From the NCBI GenBank assembly GCA_015068725.1, contig SVKA01000004.1, positions 1-64,000 of the forward strand: DNA of 64,000 bases, read 5' to 3'. Each line of letters starts with the position of its first letter. Position 1 is the first letter of the stretch. The position numbers and the translations under genes are program-made. Source of the stretch: Oscillospiraceae bacterium (GTDB lineage Bacteria; Bacillota; Clostridia; UBA1381; UMGS1253). A model generated the notes under the pieces. It worked only from the letters and a program-made list of their open reading frames with translations, was not told the origin of the DNA and did not search any database. Positions 9,895-19,770 of the stretch are shown here, piece after piece.

Positions 9895-10978
9895 AGTGGT
9901 TTGTTTGTCTTTGTGCATAGCTTTTTTTTCTTGTTTTTTGTGTTCATGCACGGGATATACCGAAATTGAAAATATGGATATACTTACCTCTCATTTTGTA
10001 TATAAAAATGGGGATAAAATACAGCTTGGCGGAGGAATTGCAAATGTAAGAAGCCTGTCAGACTCTATGGCAGACAAGCCTGTAAGCTATATAAGTGCAC
10101 AGGCGGACAGTTTGTATGAAGCATCAAAAAAACTCGCGCTAAGCGCCGATCACAAGCTTTTTTATGGTGGTATACGCGCGCTTGTAATCGGAAATGAGTA
10201 TGCAGACAGTGGCGTAGGGGAATTTCTTGATTATCTTAATACACTGCCTGACCACAGGGCGAATGTGAGCGTATTTACATCTTCTGCGCCTGCGCGTGAT
10301 ATTGTGGAGTATAAGGCAGTAAATGACTTTTCGGGAGGCTTTGCGGCAGAGAGTATTGTGAGCACTCTGCAGTCGCAAAATGCTATGATAAATTGCAGCT
10401 TGTCAAAGATATTGGAGGCAAAGCTGCAGGGTGTTGGGTTTGCACTGCCTGACATTGAAATAGCCGACGGCGTAATGGGTGTAAACGGATACAGTGTTTT
10501 TGACGGAGAAAAAAAGATATTTCACATAGACGCACTTTCGGGAGCGGGGCTTAATTATATACTGAGCAAAAAAGCGCGCGAAGGATATATGGCTGTAGTG
10601 CCTGATGTGGGCGAATTTGAGGTTTACTGCGAAATGGTAAAGAAAGATATTGATGTATTTGAGGGTGCAGATGGCAGATTGTGTACTGATATATCGTTTG
10701 TGTTTGATATAGTTATGAGCGTGCCGGGTGATGAGTATCTGACGCATGAGCAGACACAGCAGATAAAAAGGAATGTAAGTGATATTATAAATAAACAGAT
10801 TAACGATATTTTAAATATAGCAAAAGAGCAGGGGTGCGATTTTTTGGAGCTTTATAAAGCGTATCAGACAAAAAAACGCGCACGCTTTTATAAGCTTGAC
10901 TGGAAAAAGATGATTTCCGAGATGAATATATCAACGAATGTAAGTATAGATAAGGTGAAAAACAAGGCGCTGAGGTGA
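9878..10978 (+). CDS. Ger(x)C family spore germination lipoprotein
   Basis: Lipobox FLCSCTGYTEIENMDI; GerC-type architecture; 17-nt overlap with upstream gene. Confidence 0.88.
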   Translation: MKRKNKVVCLSLCIAFFSCFLCSCTGYTEIENMDILTSHFVYKNGDKIQLGGGIANVRSLSDSMADKPVSYISAQADSLYEASKKLALSADHKLFYGGIRALVIGNEYADSGVGEFLDYLNTLPDHRANVSVFTSSAPARDIVEYKAVNDFSGGFAAESIVSTLQSQNAMINCSLSKILEAKLQGVGFALPDIEIADGVMGVNGYSVFDGEKKIFHIDALSGAGLNYILSKKAREGYMAVVPDVGEFEVYCEMVKKDIDVFEGADGRLCTDISFVFDIVMSVPGDEYLTHEQTQQIKRNVSDIINKQINDILNIAKEQGCDFLELYKAYQTKKRARFYKLDWKKMISEMNISTNVSIDKVKNKALR

Positions 10979-10984
10979 TGGATT

Positions 10985-12427
10985 GTGGCAATTACAGACG
11001 TAAAAAAGCTATGCGACGATATACAAAAAAACAACAATGTCAAAAAGAGAGTGTTAAAAAGCGAAAATGGTGAGGTATATATAATATATGTAAAACAGCT
11101 TTGCGATATAAATCTTTTGTCAGAGCACATTATAAGACCGATACAGCATTACTGGCAAAAAAACGATAACAAAATAAATGCCGAGTTTGCACTTGGCAGT
11201 ATAATTACGGCGGATGACTGCACTCTTACAGATGACGAAGACAAGATACGTGAAAAAGTGCTTTCGGGTATGGTAGTTGTTCTTTTTTTAGGTGATACAA
11301 CTGCAATAGAGGTAAACCTTAAAAAAGTTGAGAAAAAATCGCCTGATGCTTCCGAGATAAACTATTCAATCTGGGGCGGAAAGGATTCGTTTACTGAAAA
11401 TCTTGACTCGAATTTATCGCTCATACGCTATCGTATAAAGGACCCTTCTTTAAAGCTTGATATGTATACGGTGGGGCGCAGGACAAAGACTATGCTTTTG
11501 ATGGCATATATCGGCGATGTTGCAAATGAAGAATATGTAAATACAATAAAAAAACGCATAGAAAAAATTGATATAGACGGAATTTTGGAGTCTGCAAAGC
11601 TTCAATGGTTTTTAAATGATAAAAAGCTTGCACTCTTTCCACAGGCGGGACTTGAACAACGCTCTGACATAGCGTGCAGTGCAATGCTCGAAGGAAAAAT
11701 TGTGCTTTTGCTTGACGGGAGCGGTATTGCACTTATTTTGCCAAAGCTTTTGATTGAATTTTTATGGTCTGATGATGACGAATGTGATAATATATACTTT
11801 GGTATATTTTCAAAGCTTTTACGCATATTGTCAGTCTTTCTTTCTGCAACGATAACGTCCTTTTATATGGCGCTCACGGGCTTTCATGCAGGCGCGCTTC
11901 CGACGGTGTATTCAATGATGATTGCATCGGGGCGCGCTGGAGTGCCGTTTAGCGTTGTAACAGAGGTTATTTTGATAGAAGTGCTTATCGAAATACTGCG
12001 CGAATCACTTTTGCGTGTGCCTCGAAGCATCGGCTCGGCAATGGGAATTGTAGGTGGTATAGTAATAGGTCAGGCAGCGGTAGAGGCAGGAATTTTCAGC
12101 CCCGTTGTGCTTGTGCTTGCGGCGCTTTCGCTTATGAGCTCGTATATCGTGCCTGATTACAATCTTACAAATGCGGTGCGAATGATAAAATTTGTGCTTA
12201 TATTTTTGACGGCATTTTTCGGCTTGTTTGGACTTGTGTGCGGATTGTTTTTGCTCGCACTTATGCTTATTTCAGATACCTCACTTAAAACTCCGTATTT
12301 TGCGCCGTATGCTCCGTTTAGCGCCATTGATGCAATAAAGGGAATATTTACAAATAAATATTTATCAGTTAAACGTCCCGATTTTTTGAAAACAAAAAAC
12401 AAAATAAGACAAAAGAAGCAAGAGTGA
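10985..12427 (+). CDS. GerA family spore germination protein
   Basis: RTKTMLLMAYIGDVANEEYVN, SIGSAMGIVGGIVIGQAAVEAGI; GTG start. Confidence 0.93.
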   Translation: MAITDVKKLCDDIQKNNNVKKRVLKSENGEVYIIYVKQLCDINLLSEHIIRPIQHYWQKNDNKINAEFALGSIITADDCTLTDDEDKIREKVLSGMVVVLFLGDTTAIEVNLKKVEKKSPDASEINYSIWGGKDSFTENLDSNLSLIRYRIKDPSLKLDMYTVGRRTKTMLLMAYIGDVANEEYVNTIKKRIEKIDIDGILESAKLQWFLNDKKLALFPQAGLEQRSDIACSAMLEGKIVLLLDGSGIALILPKLLIEFLWSDDDECDNIYFGIFSKLLRILSVFLSATITSFYMALTGFHAGALPTVYSMMIASGRAGVPFSVVTEVILIEVLIEILRESLLRVPRSIGSAMGIVGGIVIGQAAVEAGIFSPVVLVLAALSLMSSYIVPDYNLTNAVRMIKFVLIFLTAFFGLFGLVCGLFLLALMLISDTSLKTPYFAPYAPFSAIDAIKGIFTNKYLSVKRPDFLKTKNKIRQKKQE

Positions 12428-12444
12428 ATGCTCTTGCTTCTTTT
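12411..12444. terminator. Bidirectional intrinsic terminator overlapping the gerA 3' end
   Basis: AAAAGAAGCAAGAG-TGAATG-CTCTTGCTTCTTTT, perfect 14-bp arms. Confidence 0.85.
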
Positions 12445-12460
12445 GCACGTGGTATAAAAT

Positions 12461-13390
12461 TTAATCTTCAAACATTGGCGTTGATAAATATCTTTCGCCC
12501 GTATCGGGGAGCAAGGCGACTATAATTTTATCCTTGTTTTCTTCCCTTTTTGCAAGCTCGGCTGCTGCCCACAAGGCCGCGCCCGAAGAAATTCCGACCA
12601 AAATGCCCTCTTTTCTTGCGAGCGTTTTGCCCGTTTTAAACGCGGCGTCTTCTGTAACTGTTATAATTTCATCATATACAGACGTATCAAGCGTGTCGGG
12701 CACAAAGTTTGCTCCAATTCCCTGAATAGAGTGCGCGCCCGCCGTTCCCTTTGACAAAAGCGGTGAATCGGCAGGCTCTACTGCCACGATTTTTATGTCG
12801 GGATTTTTCGATTTAAGGTATTTTCCAACGCCCGAGAGCGTTCCGCCCGTACCTACTCCTGCGACGAATATATCCACTTTTCCGTCGGTATCTTCCCATA
12901 TTTCAGGACCGGTTGAGCTTATATGAGCCTCGGGGTTTGCCATATTTGTAAACTGGCTCGGTATATAGCTGTTTTCTATACTTTTTGCAAGCTCGTTTGC
13001 CTTTTCAATAGCACCGCTCATGCCTTTTTTGCCGTCGGTCAAAACGATTTTTGCGCCGTATGCTGCCAGAAGCTTGCGCCGCTCAATGCTCATTGTTTCG
13101 GGCATTGTCAAAATAAGCTCATAGCCTCGCGCTGCCGCAACCGAGGCAAGACCAATGCCCGTATTGCCGCTTGTCGGTTCTATGATTACCGCGCCGGGCT
13201 TTATAAGGTCTTTTTTTTCTGCATCGTCCATCATCGCCTTTGCGACTCTGTCTTTTACGCTGCCTGCGGGGTTAAAGTATTCAAGCTTTGCCACAACCTT
13301 TGCACAAAGATTGTTTTCCTTTTCAAAGTTTGTAAGCTCGAGTAGCGGAGTTTTTCCGATAAGGTCTGTTATTTTTTTATAAATTTTCAT
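12461..13390 (-). CDS. cysK: Cysteine synthase A
   Basis: NPAGSVKDRVAKAM, EPTSGNTGIGLA, GVGTGGTLSGVG. Confidence 0.95.
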   Translation of the reverse strand: MKIYKKITDLIGKTPLLELTNFEKENNLCAKVVAKLEYFNPAGSVKDRVAKAMMDDAEKKDLIKPGAVIIEPTSGNTGIGLASVAAARGYELILTMPETMSIERRKLLAAYGAKIVLTDGKKGMSGAIEKANELAKSIENSYIPSQFTNMANPEAHISSTGPEIWEDTDGKVDIFVAGVGTGGTLSGVGKYLKSKNPDIKIVAVEPADSPLLSKGTAGAHSIQGIGANFVPDTLDTSVYDEIITVTEDAAFKTGKTLARKEGILVGISSGAALWAAAELAKREENKDKIIVALLPDTGERYLSTPMFED

Positions 13391-13596
13391 GATAAAACCT
13401 TCTTAAAAAGTAATTTTTAATGTATTTGTTTATAGTATGCCTTTGCTAAGGTATTGTATTACTTTTTTTTATCTTTGTCAATATACACCGCGCCGGCGCA
13501 AGAGAATATTTATTTTTGTATTGCCTTTATTCGACAAAGATAGTATAATTGATGCATAAAGAAGTTTAAAAAATTAGCATCGAGAGGAGAAAACAG

Positions 13597-14058
13597 ATGA
13601 AAAGAAAAAGTTTTATATATCTGGCGGTTGTTTTGGTTTTAATAATTTTAGCAATGTTTGGTGCGAATTCTTTGAAACAAGAACGTATTCAGGCTGATAT
13701 AAATACCAAATTTATGAGCGACTATGGAAACCTGATAATTGGCATGCTTAATAGGAGCATACAAACGGAGGAGGATGCAATACATAAATATGATATTGAA
13801 AATACGAAATATGGTTATCGCTTGGTAGAGCTTTATCCGTATAATTCATATTTGAAGCACCATTGCTTTAACGATATTATAATGCTGCTTGATCAGGCTT
13901 CGGGGTGTGATGCCTATTATGAAATTGATATGAATAAAGAACTTTATGATAAATTAAATGCTCTTGGGCAGGCGGTTTTCAGCAAGTCGCAAAGCTATAC
14001 GCAGGAAATGCTTGAACAGACATGGCAAGCATTAAGCGAAGCAGTTGATTTTCGGTAA
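13597..14058 (+). CDS. Hypothetical secreted/membrane-anchored protein
   Basis: Good RBS, N-terminal signal anchor, no recognised domain. Confidence 0.7.
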   Translation: MKRKSFIYLAVVLVLIILAMFGANSLKQERIQADINTKFMSDYGNLIIGMLNRSIQTEEDAIHKYDIENTKYGYRLVELYPYNSYLKHHCFNDIIMLLDQASGCDAYYEIDMNKELYDKLNALGQAVFSKSQSYTQEMLEQTWQALSEAVDFR

Positions 14059-14103
14059 AATGAGCGGTTTTTACAATATTTTTTTATAACATAGGGGGAT
14101 ATT

Positions 14104-15483
14104 ATGATGAACAATAACGGCAGATTGCCGCTTTCGAAAAGAGTTTCGCAGCGCTATGGGATGCGCGCGAGAAAAAGAAAGAAAATCTTTAAAACGATTT
14201 TTATCATTTTGCTTATAGCCGCTGTCTTGGCGGGTGGCTTTTTCGGTGTAAAGGCGCTTGTGAATTATTTTGCGACAAGACCTGTGGTGAGGGTGGAAAA
14301 GCCCAAAACTGAAAAGCCTGTAAAAAAGGTGAAGCCCGAAGAGCTTATAGCCGAGGCAGACCTTCTTGCTATGGGCTATGACTATGACGGCGCTATTGAA
14401 AAGATAAAAGAGTATGGAGAAGACTGGGTGAGTAAAGAAAAGCTTTCGTCAGCGGTTTCTCGCTATGAAGGAACAAAGGCGACTATGGTGCGCCACGCGG
14501 ACGTAACGGATATCCCACACATATTTTTTCATTCGCTTATAGTCGATACGTCAAAGGCGTTTGACGAAGATTATACATCTGACGGATATAACCAGTATAT
14601 GACAACGATAAGCGAGTTTGAAAAAATGCTCGATGAAATGTATGAGCGTGGTTATGTGCTCGTCGACATTCACGACATAGCTTATGAGCAGACACAGGCT
14701 GACGGTACTACAAAATTTGTGCCCGGCGATATTATGCTTCCCGAGGGTAAAAAGCCGTTTGTAATGTCGCAGGACGATGTAAACTATTACAGCTATATGA
14801 AGGGCGACGGCTTTGCTGATAAAATTGTAATCGGTGAGGACGGTATGCCGACGTGTGAGTATATTTTAGACGATGGAAGTGTTGTGCGCGGTGATTATGA
14901 CCTTGTGCCGATTTTGGAGCGCTTTATAAATGAGCACCCTGATTTTTCATATCGCGGTGCGCGCGCGGCGCTTGCACTTACGGGTTATGAGGGAGTTTTG
15001 GGATACCGTACATGTCCTACATCAGATGATTATAACGAAGCTGATATTGAAGAAGCAAAAGCTGTTGCAGAGCGTATGCGTGAGCTTGGATGGACATTTG
15101 CAAGTCATAGCTGGGGACATTTGACATACGGCACTATAAGTATGAGCAAATTTGAAGCTGACGTTACAAGATGGGAAGAGCAGGTAAGACCGATTATCGG
15201 CGATGTAGATGTTTTGATTTATCCATATGGAAACGATATTGCTGGAATAGGCAAATATTCGGGCGAAAAATATGAGATGCTGCATTCTCTGGGCTTTAAA
15301 TATTTTTGCAACGTTGATTCAGCACCCGCCTGGGTACAGGTGCGCGATGACTATGTGCGTCAGGGCAGAAGAAACCTTGATGGTTACAGAATGTGGTATT
15401 CGCCCGACATGCTTGACGATTTGTTTGAGGTAGAAACGGTATGGGACACATCAAGACCGACACCTGTCAAGCCGATAGGATAA
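14104..15483 (+). CDS. Membrane-anchored polysaccharide deacetylase-like protein
   Basis: N-terminal TM; SQDDVNYYSY (cf. TFDD), ASHSWGH (HSxxH), YPYGNDIAG. Confidence 0.8.
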   Translation: MMNNNGRLPLSKRVSQRYGMRARKRKKIFKTIFIILLIAAVLAGGFFGVKALVNYFATRPVVRVEKPKTEKPVKKVKPEELIAEADLLAMGYDYDGAIEKIKEYGEDWVSKEKLSSAVSRYEGTKATMVRHADVTDIPHIFFHSLIVDTSKAFDEDYTSDGYNQYMTTISEFEKMLDEMYERGYVLVDIHDIAYEQTQADGTTKFVPGDIMLPEGKKPFVMSQDDVNYYSYMKGDGFADKIVIGEDGMPTCEYILDDGSVVRGDYDLVPILERFINEHPDFSYRGARAALALTGYEGVLGYRTCPTSDDYNEADIEEAKAVAERMRELGWTFASHSWGHLTYGTISMSKFEADVTRWEEQVRPIIGDVDVLIYPYGNDIAGIGKYSGEKYEMLHSLGFKYFCNVDSAPAWVQVRDDYVRQGRRNLDGYRMWYSPDMLDDLFEVETVWDTSRPTPVKPIG

Positions 15484-15507
15484 AAAGCTTTTAATTTGGA
15501 GGTACAC

Positions 15508-17172
15508 ATGAAAAAGAGATATATAGCATTAATATGCGCGGCGGTGCTTATTTTTGTGAGTGCGATATGGTTTATGGCAGTAAAGGGGTTCTTTACTGAC
15601 CCTGCTAATTTTATGCAGCTTGCAAAAAACAAGATTACAAAAATATATAATGACGTTACAAATACCGAGCCTGAAATTCAGGAGGAGATTATCACTACTG
15701 CCGACGGACATAAGGTGCTTTTGGACAGACCGAAGGGATATTCTTTATCATTTCCGCTTGATATGAGCTTTGATTTGTCGATAAGCCCCGAGCAGATTAA
15801 GGCATATAACGATGATATGACCGTAATTGTAACGCGCGAATGGGCACCGTATGATGATGTGGAGTGGTACATTGATAATTATTTAAACAATTATTATCTT
15901 GACGAGCACTATATACAGACTAATAATATCACAATACATGAGCACAGACGCTATGAGCATAACAAAGCGGCTGCGCAGCTTGTTTCTCTTTCTCGCTCGC
16001 CCGAAAGTCAGGATATAGAAAGGCAGAATCATTATACCTATTTTTATGTGCTCTCAAAAACCGGAAAACAGGCGTTTTTCCGTGTGATGTTTAAGACGAA
16101 GGACTATGAAAAAAGTGCGCCCGTTATAGAAGAGATTATAAACTCCTTTGAGGAAATTCGCCTCGAGGGTGAAAATGTTTTCAAAGCGCGCTATTATCCG
16201 AATGTACCGTCGTACTGGAACAGTGAAACAAAGGCATTATGGAAGCAGATAAACTCTCAAAAGGATTTTAAATGGGGAATTTTTGTCGATGGTGCGTATG
16301 ATAAGGAGCGCAACTATCAGTGGCTACAAGACCTTGAAGAAAAGGTTGATTATGAGTTTGACTTTGCGCTGCACTATGTAAATCTTGGTTGGGAATTTCC
16401 TGTAAAGTCTATGCAAAAGCTTTATGACGACGGCAAAATTACAGAGCTTACGCTTCAAATTTCAAACTGGAATAATGACGATTTGTTTGGAAAAAATATA
16501 AATTTTGATGTTTATGACGGCGTTTTGGACGAGCAGATACGCGAGTTTGCACGTGGGGCAAAGGCTTTTGGGCATCCGTTTTTGTTCAGACTTAATAACG
16601 AAATGAACAGCGACTGGGTAAATTATTCGGGAGTGGCGGCGCTCTCTGACCCCGAAATATTTATCGAAAACTGGCGCAGAATTTATAACATCTTTGAAGA
16701 AGAAGGCGTTGACAACGCAATATGGATTTTTAATCCAAATGCAGAGGATTGTCCGCCTGCACATTGGAATTCGTATATTTCATATTATCCGGGCAACGAA
16801 TATGTTCACATGATTGGTATGACGGGCTATAATACGGGCGAATATTATAAAGAATTATATCACGAAAAGTGGCGCAGCTTTGATGAGATTTATAAAGAAC
16901 CATACGAAAAATATATGAACGTATTTAGTGAATTTCCGTTTATAATTACCGAGTTTGCATCAAGCTCGATAGGTGGAGATAAGCCTGCATGGATAAAGGA
17001 TATGTTTGAGTCAATCAAAAAATATGATAATATAAAAATGGCTCTCTGGTGGAGCAGCGCAGATTATGATATGCGTCCTGAAACGTATAAACATATTGCG
17101 CGTCCGTATTTTCTTGATGAAACAGACGAAACTACAAAGGCGTTTCGTGAGGGAGTAAAGAAATATAAATAA
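15508..17172 (+). CDS. Secreted GH26-like glycoside hydrolase with an extra N-terminal domain
   Basis: FRLNNEMNSDWVNYSG (acid/base E) and FIITEFASSS (nucleophile E) fit the GH26 pattern. Confidence 0.75.
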   Translation: MKKRYIALICAAVLIFVSAIWFMAVKGFFTDPANFMQLAKNKITKIYNDVTNTEPEIQEEIITTADGHKVLLDRPKGYSLSFPLDMSFDLSISPEQIKAYNDDMTVIVTREWAPYDDVEWYIDNYLNNYYLDEHYIQTNNITIHEHRRYEHNKAAAQLVSLSRSPESQDIERQNHYTYFYVLSKTGKQAFFRVMFKTKDYEKSAPVIEEIINSFEEIRLEGENVFKARYYPNVPSYWNSETKALWKQINSQKDFKWGIFVDGAYDKERNYQWLQDLEEKVDYEFDFALHYVNLGWEFPVKSMQKLYDDGKITELTLQISNWNNDDLFGKNINFDVYDGVLDEQIREFARGAKAFGHPFLFRLNNEMNSDWVNYSGVAALSDPEIFIENWRRIYNIFEEEGVDNAIWIFNPNAEDCPPAHWNSYISYYPGNEYVHMIGMTGYNTGEYYKELYHEKWRSFDEIYKEPYEKYMNVFSEFPFIITEFASSSIGGDKPAWIKDMFESIKKYDNIKMALWWSSADYDMRPETYKHIARPYFLDETDETTKAFREGVKKYK

Positions 17173-17176
17173 AAAT

Positions 17177-17209
17177 AAAGCACTTATTCAAAAATTGAGT
17201 AAGTGCTTT
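17177..17209. terminator. Bidirectional intrinsic terminator
   Basis: AAAGCACTTATTCAA-AAA-TTGAGTAAGTGCTTT with one mismatch, then T-run. Confidence 0.75.
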
Positions 17210-17224
17210 TTTGTATGTAGGGTG

Positions 17225-18418
17225 TTATTTAAAATCCACTTTTTTGCCGTCCTCATAAAGATTTGATGCGTACACATTTTTAATTTCGGCATCGCCAAGA
17301 ATAAGGGGCATGCCTTCACTTTCGGTGTGGTTCTGCGATGTAATATTATCAAGTATAAAATTGTCTATTTTTGCTTCCTTAAATGTCAGAATAGTTGGGA
17401 CAGCATCTATATATTCTGAGCGGTGAAGATTTGTAATTTTAAGATTTTTAACATCGCTTTCTCCCGAAATGTCAATGACTCCGTATTTTCGGTAGTTGTT
17501 TACAGCATAAAATTTTACAAGATTTCGGTCAGATTTTGCGGCACAGACGTTATCTATTGTAATATTTTCGAACAAGCCTCGCTCACTCGTGTCATAATAG
17601 TGCTGAATGGAAATGCCGAAATGATAAAATGTACCGTAAATATCTGAAATATGTATATTGCGAATTGCAGTTTTCGGACTTGCACAAAGCATTCTTATGG
17701 CACTGTATGAGCCTTTTGTATAAATGCCGCGAACAGTTATATCGTGAATCGGACCGCATGAGCCTTCCTGGGAGTTTAATGCAACGATATCATCGTAGCA
17801 TGTTCCAAAAAGCTTTTCAATATGTCCGTGATGACAGTTTCCGCAGCAGTGTATTCCGTCCATATTGCATTGATAAAGGTTTCCGTCATTAAAATCAAAT
17901 GTGATATTTTCTATGTTAAAATATGATACACTGTCAAGAGTCACAGAAAAATTACATGGGTCTTTTAGAGTGAGCGAGGATATATTTAAACCACGAACGT
18001 TATAGAAAAGAAAACCGAAGCCACTATAACCTTCGGGCTCATATTCTCCGCCACAAATCGGATTGGGATTTTGCTCTTTGTTGTTAAAATTCCAGATGCC
18101 ACCTTCAACACTGATGTTTTCGCAGGGTGCATCGGGAGAATAATAATCAAGATATGTAGCCCACAGCTTTGAGTCGCTTCTTTTTTTATAATCGTCTACG
18201 GTTTTGTTTTTTATCATAACGCAGTTTGATGCACGTGCAAGACGTATTTCGGCAAATCTTGGGAGCACAAGTCTGAAATTTGAATGCAGCTCGAGCGGCC
18301 TTGAAATAAGATAGTGCACCTTTGGAATGGGCAAAACCACCTCGCAGGAAGTATCAATCATTTGTTGTATTGCATTTGTATCGTCATGTATACCATCACC
18401 ATAAAGAGCATAATTCAT
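17225..18418 (-). CDS. Right-handed beta-helix protein, GH28 (polygalacturonase)-like
   Basis: DGIHDDTNAIQQ start; NMDGIHCCG...CYDDIVALNS resembles the GH28 NxDGID...DDCIA pattern. Confidence 0.75.
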   Translation of the reverse strand: MNYALYGDGIHDDTNAIQQMIDTSCEVVLPIPKVHYLISRPLELHSNFRLVLPRFAEIRLARASNCVMIKNKTVDDYKKRSDSKLWATYLDYYSPDAPCENISVEGGIWNFNNKEQNPNPICGGEYEPEGYSGFGFLFYNVRGLNISSLTLKDPCNFSVTLDSVSYFNIENITFDFNDGNLYQCNMDGIHCCGNCHHGHIEKLFGTCYDDIVALNSQEGSCGPIHDITVRGIYTKGSYSAIRMLCASPKTAIRNIHISDIYGTFYHFGISIQHYYDTSERGLFENITIDNVCAAKSDRNLVKFYAVNNYRKYGVIDISGESDVKNLKITNLHRSEYIDAVPTILTFKEAKIDNFILDNITSQNHTESEGMPLILGDAEIKNVYASNLYEDGKKVDFK

Positions 18419-18524
18419 ACAAATCTCTCCTTTATTCTAAATTATATGTAATTAACTTTTTGTTGTCAAGCGTAAAAATCAGCGTGGCTTAATTTTCATA
18501 TAATTCGGCTTGATTTTCATAATT

Positions 18525-19655
18525 TTAACTTTTGTGCTTTGCTTTTTGTCGCCACATACATACTTTTTCAATAAGCCAGAATAAAACCATAACGACGATT
18601 ATGCTTGCCATATAAAGAAGCGACAGCTTCATAGCAGCACCAAAATCTATAAGCTCGTACGAACGGATGGGATAAATATAGTCAGCGTATGTTTGAACGT
18701 ATATGTTTTTAAAAACAAAAAGGGATATAACAAACGATATAAGTGCCTGCAATATCTTGCCTGTGATATAAAAGATTGTACTCAAATCTGTGCCCGAAAC
18801 AAGACTTGATACCTGGAGGTAAACGCTTATGCCTCCAAAGCCAATAAGTGCAGAGGTTATTGCAAGGCGCATATCAAGGGGTAACAAAGAAAAGGCGACA
18901 TTTTTTGTGCCTGTTGAAATTTCGATTACACCGCTTATAAGAAGCAAGAGTGCAGAGCTATTAAAAAATGGTTTGAGTGATGATATTACAACAGAAAAAA
19001 GCACCGTAAAGCCGCATACGAGCAAAATGTTGTTTACAGAGCCGCTGACGGCTTCTTTTATTATGACTGAGAGCGGTTTTGAGACGGATATGTTTATATT
19101 TGATTTTGCAAAATAGCTTGTGCGGCGTATAAATAAGCTCAAAATAAAGCCGACCAAAACCGATGAGATAATGTGTATTATATAAAACGTGATACCAATC
19201 TGGCGACTTTGATACATAGATGCGCCGATGCAGCCGATTATAAAAAGCGGCCCTGAATTGTTGCAAAAGGCGAGAAGGTTTTGTGCCTCCTGCTTTGAAA
19301 GCTCGCCCTGTTTATACATATCGCATACGCACGCAGCACCGAGAGGATAGCCGCTTATAATGCCGAGCACAAAGCAGAGTGCACCTTTGCCCGACACACC
19401 GAAAACGGGGCGCATAATGACTTGCATAGGGTGTGATACGAGCGTGGCAAAGCCGAGGTTTATTAAAAGAGAGGAAAACACAAAAAACGGAAAAAGACTC
19501 GGCACAAGTACATTTGCACACAAATTGAGCGCGTCTTTTGATGCATTTATTGTATTTTCGGGAAAGATGAGCGTAGTTGCTATAAGATAGATTATTATCA
19601 TGGCAAACACCGCTTTTTTTATCTTTGAAAAATATATCCTTTTTTTCTTCAACAA
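18525..19655 (-). CDS. ylbJ: Sporulation integral membrane protein YlbJ
   Basis: VLVPSLFPFFVFSSLL, GISGYPLGAACVCDMYKQGELSKQEAQNLLAFCNNSGPLFIIG. Confidence 0.9.
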   Translation of the reverse strand: MLKKKRIYFSKIKKAVFAMIIIYLIATTLIFPENTINASKDALNLCANVLVPSLFPFFVFSSLLINLGFATLVSHPMQVIMRPVFGVSGKGALCFVLGIISGYPLGAACVCDMYKQGELSKQEAQNLLAFCNNSGPLFIIGCIGASMYQSRQIGITFYIIHIISSVLVGFILSLFIRRTSYFAKSNINISVSKPLSVIIKEAVSGSVNNILLVCGFTVLFSVVISSLKPFFNSSALLLLISGVIEISTGTKNVAFSLLPLDMRLAITSALIGFGGISVYLQVSSLVSGTDLSTIFYITGKILQALISFVISLFVFKNIYVQTYADYIYPIRSYELIDFGAAMKLSLLYMASIIVVMVLFWLIEKVCMWRQKAKHKS

Positions 19656-19686
19656 AATCCCTCCATAAAAAAAGAGTAATGCATTG

Positions 19687-19711
19687 CTTTTAATGTATAT
19701 GACATTAAAAG
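19687..19711. repeat. Inverted repeat in the ylbJ/yqfC divergent intergenic region
   Basis: CTTTTAATGT-ATATG-ACATTAAAAG, perfect 10-bp arms. Confidence 0.5.
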
Positions 19712-19770
19712 GCTTTGTATTGCATAAAATTGTTATAAAAATATGGCAAAAATATATGAGGTGATATAAC

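Noticed and set aside
13391-13470. Imperfect repeat ATGCCTT-TGCT-AAGGTAT upstream of cysK as a CymR-like operator
   Set aside because: Short and imperfect; no known consensus match I can defend.
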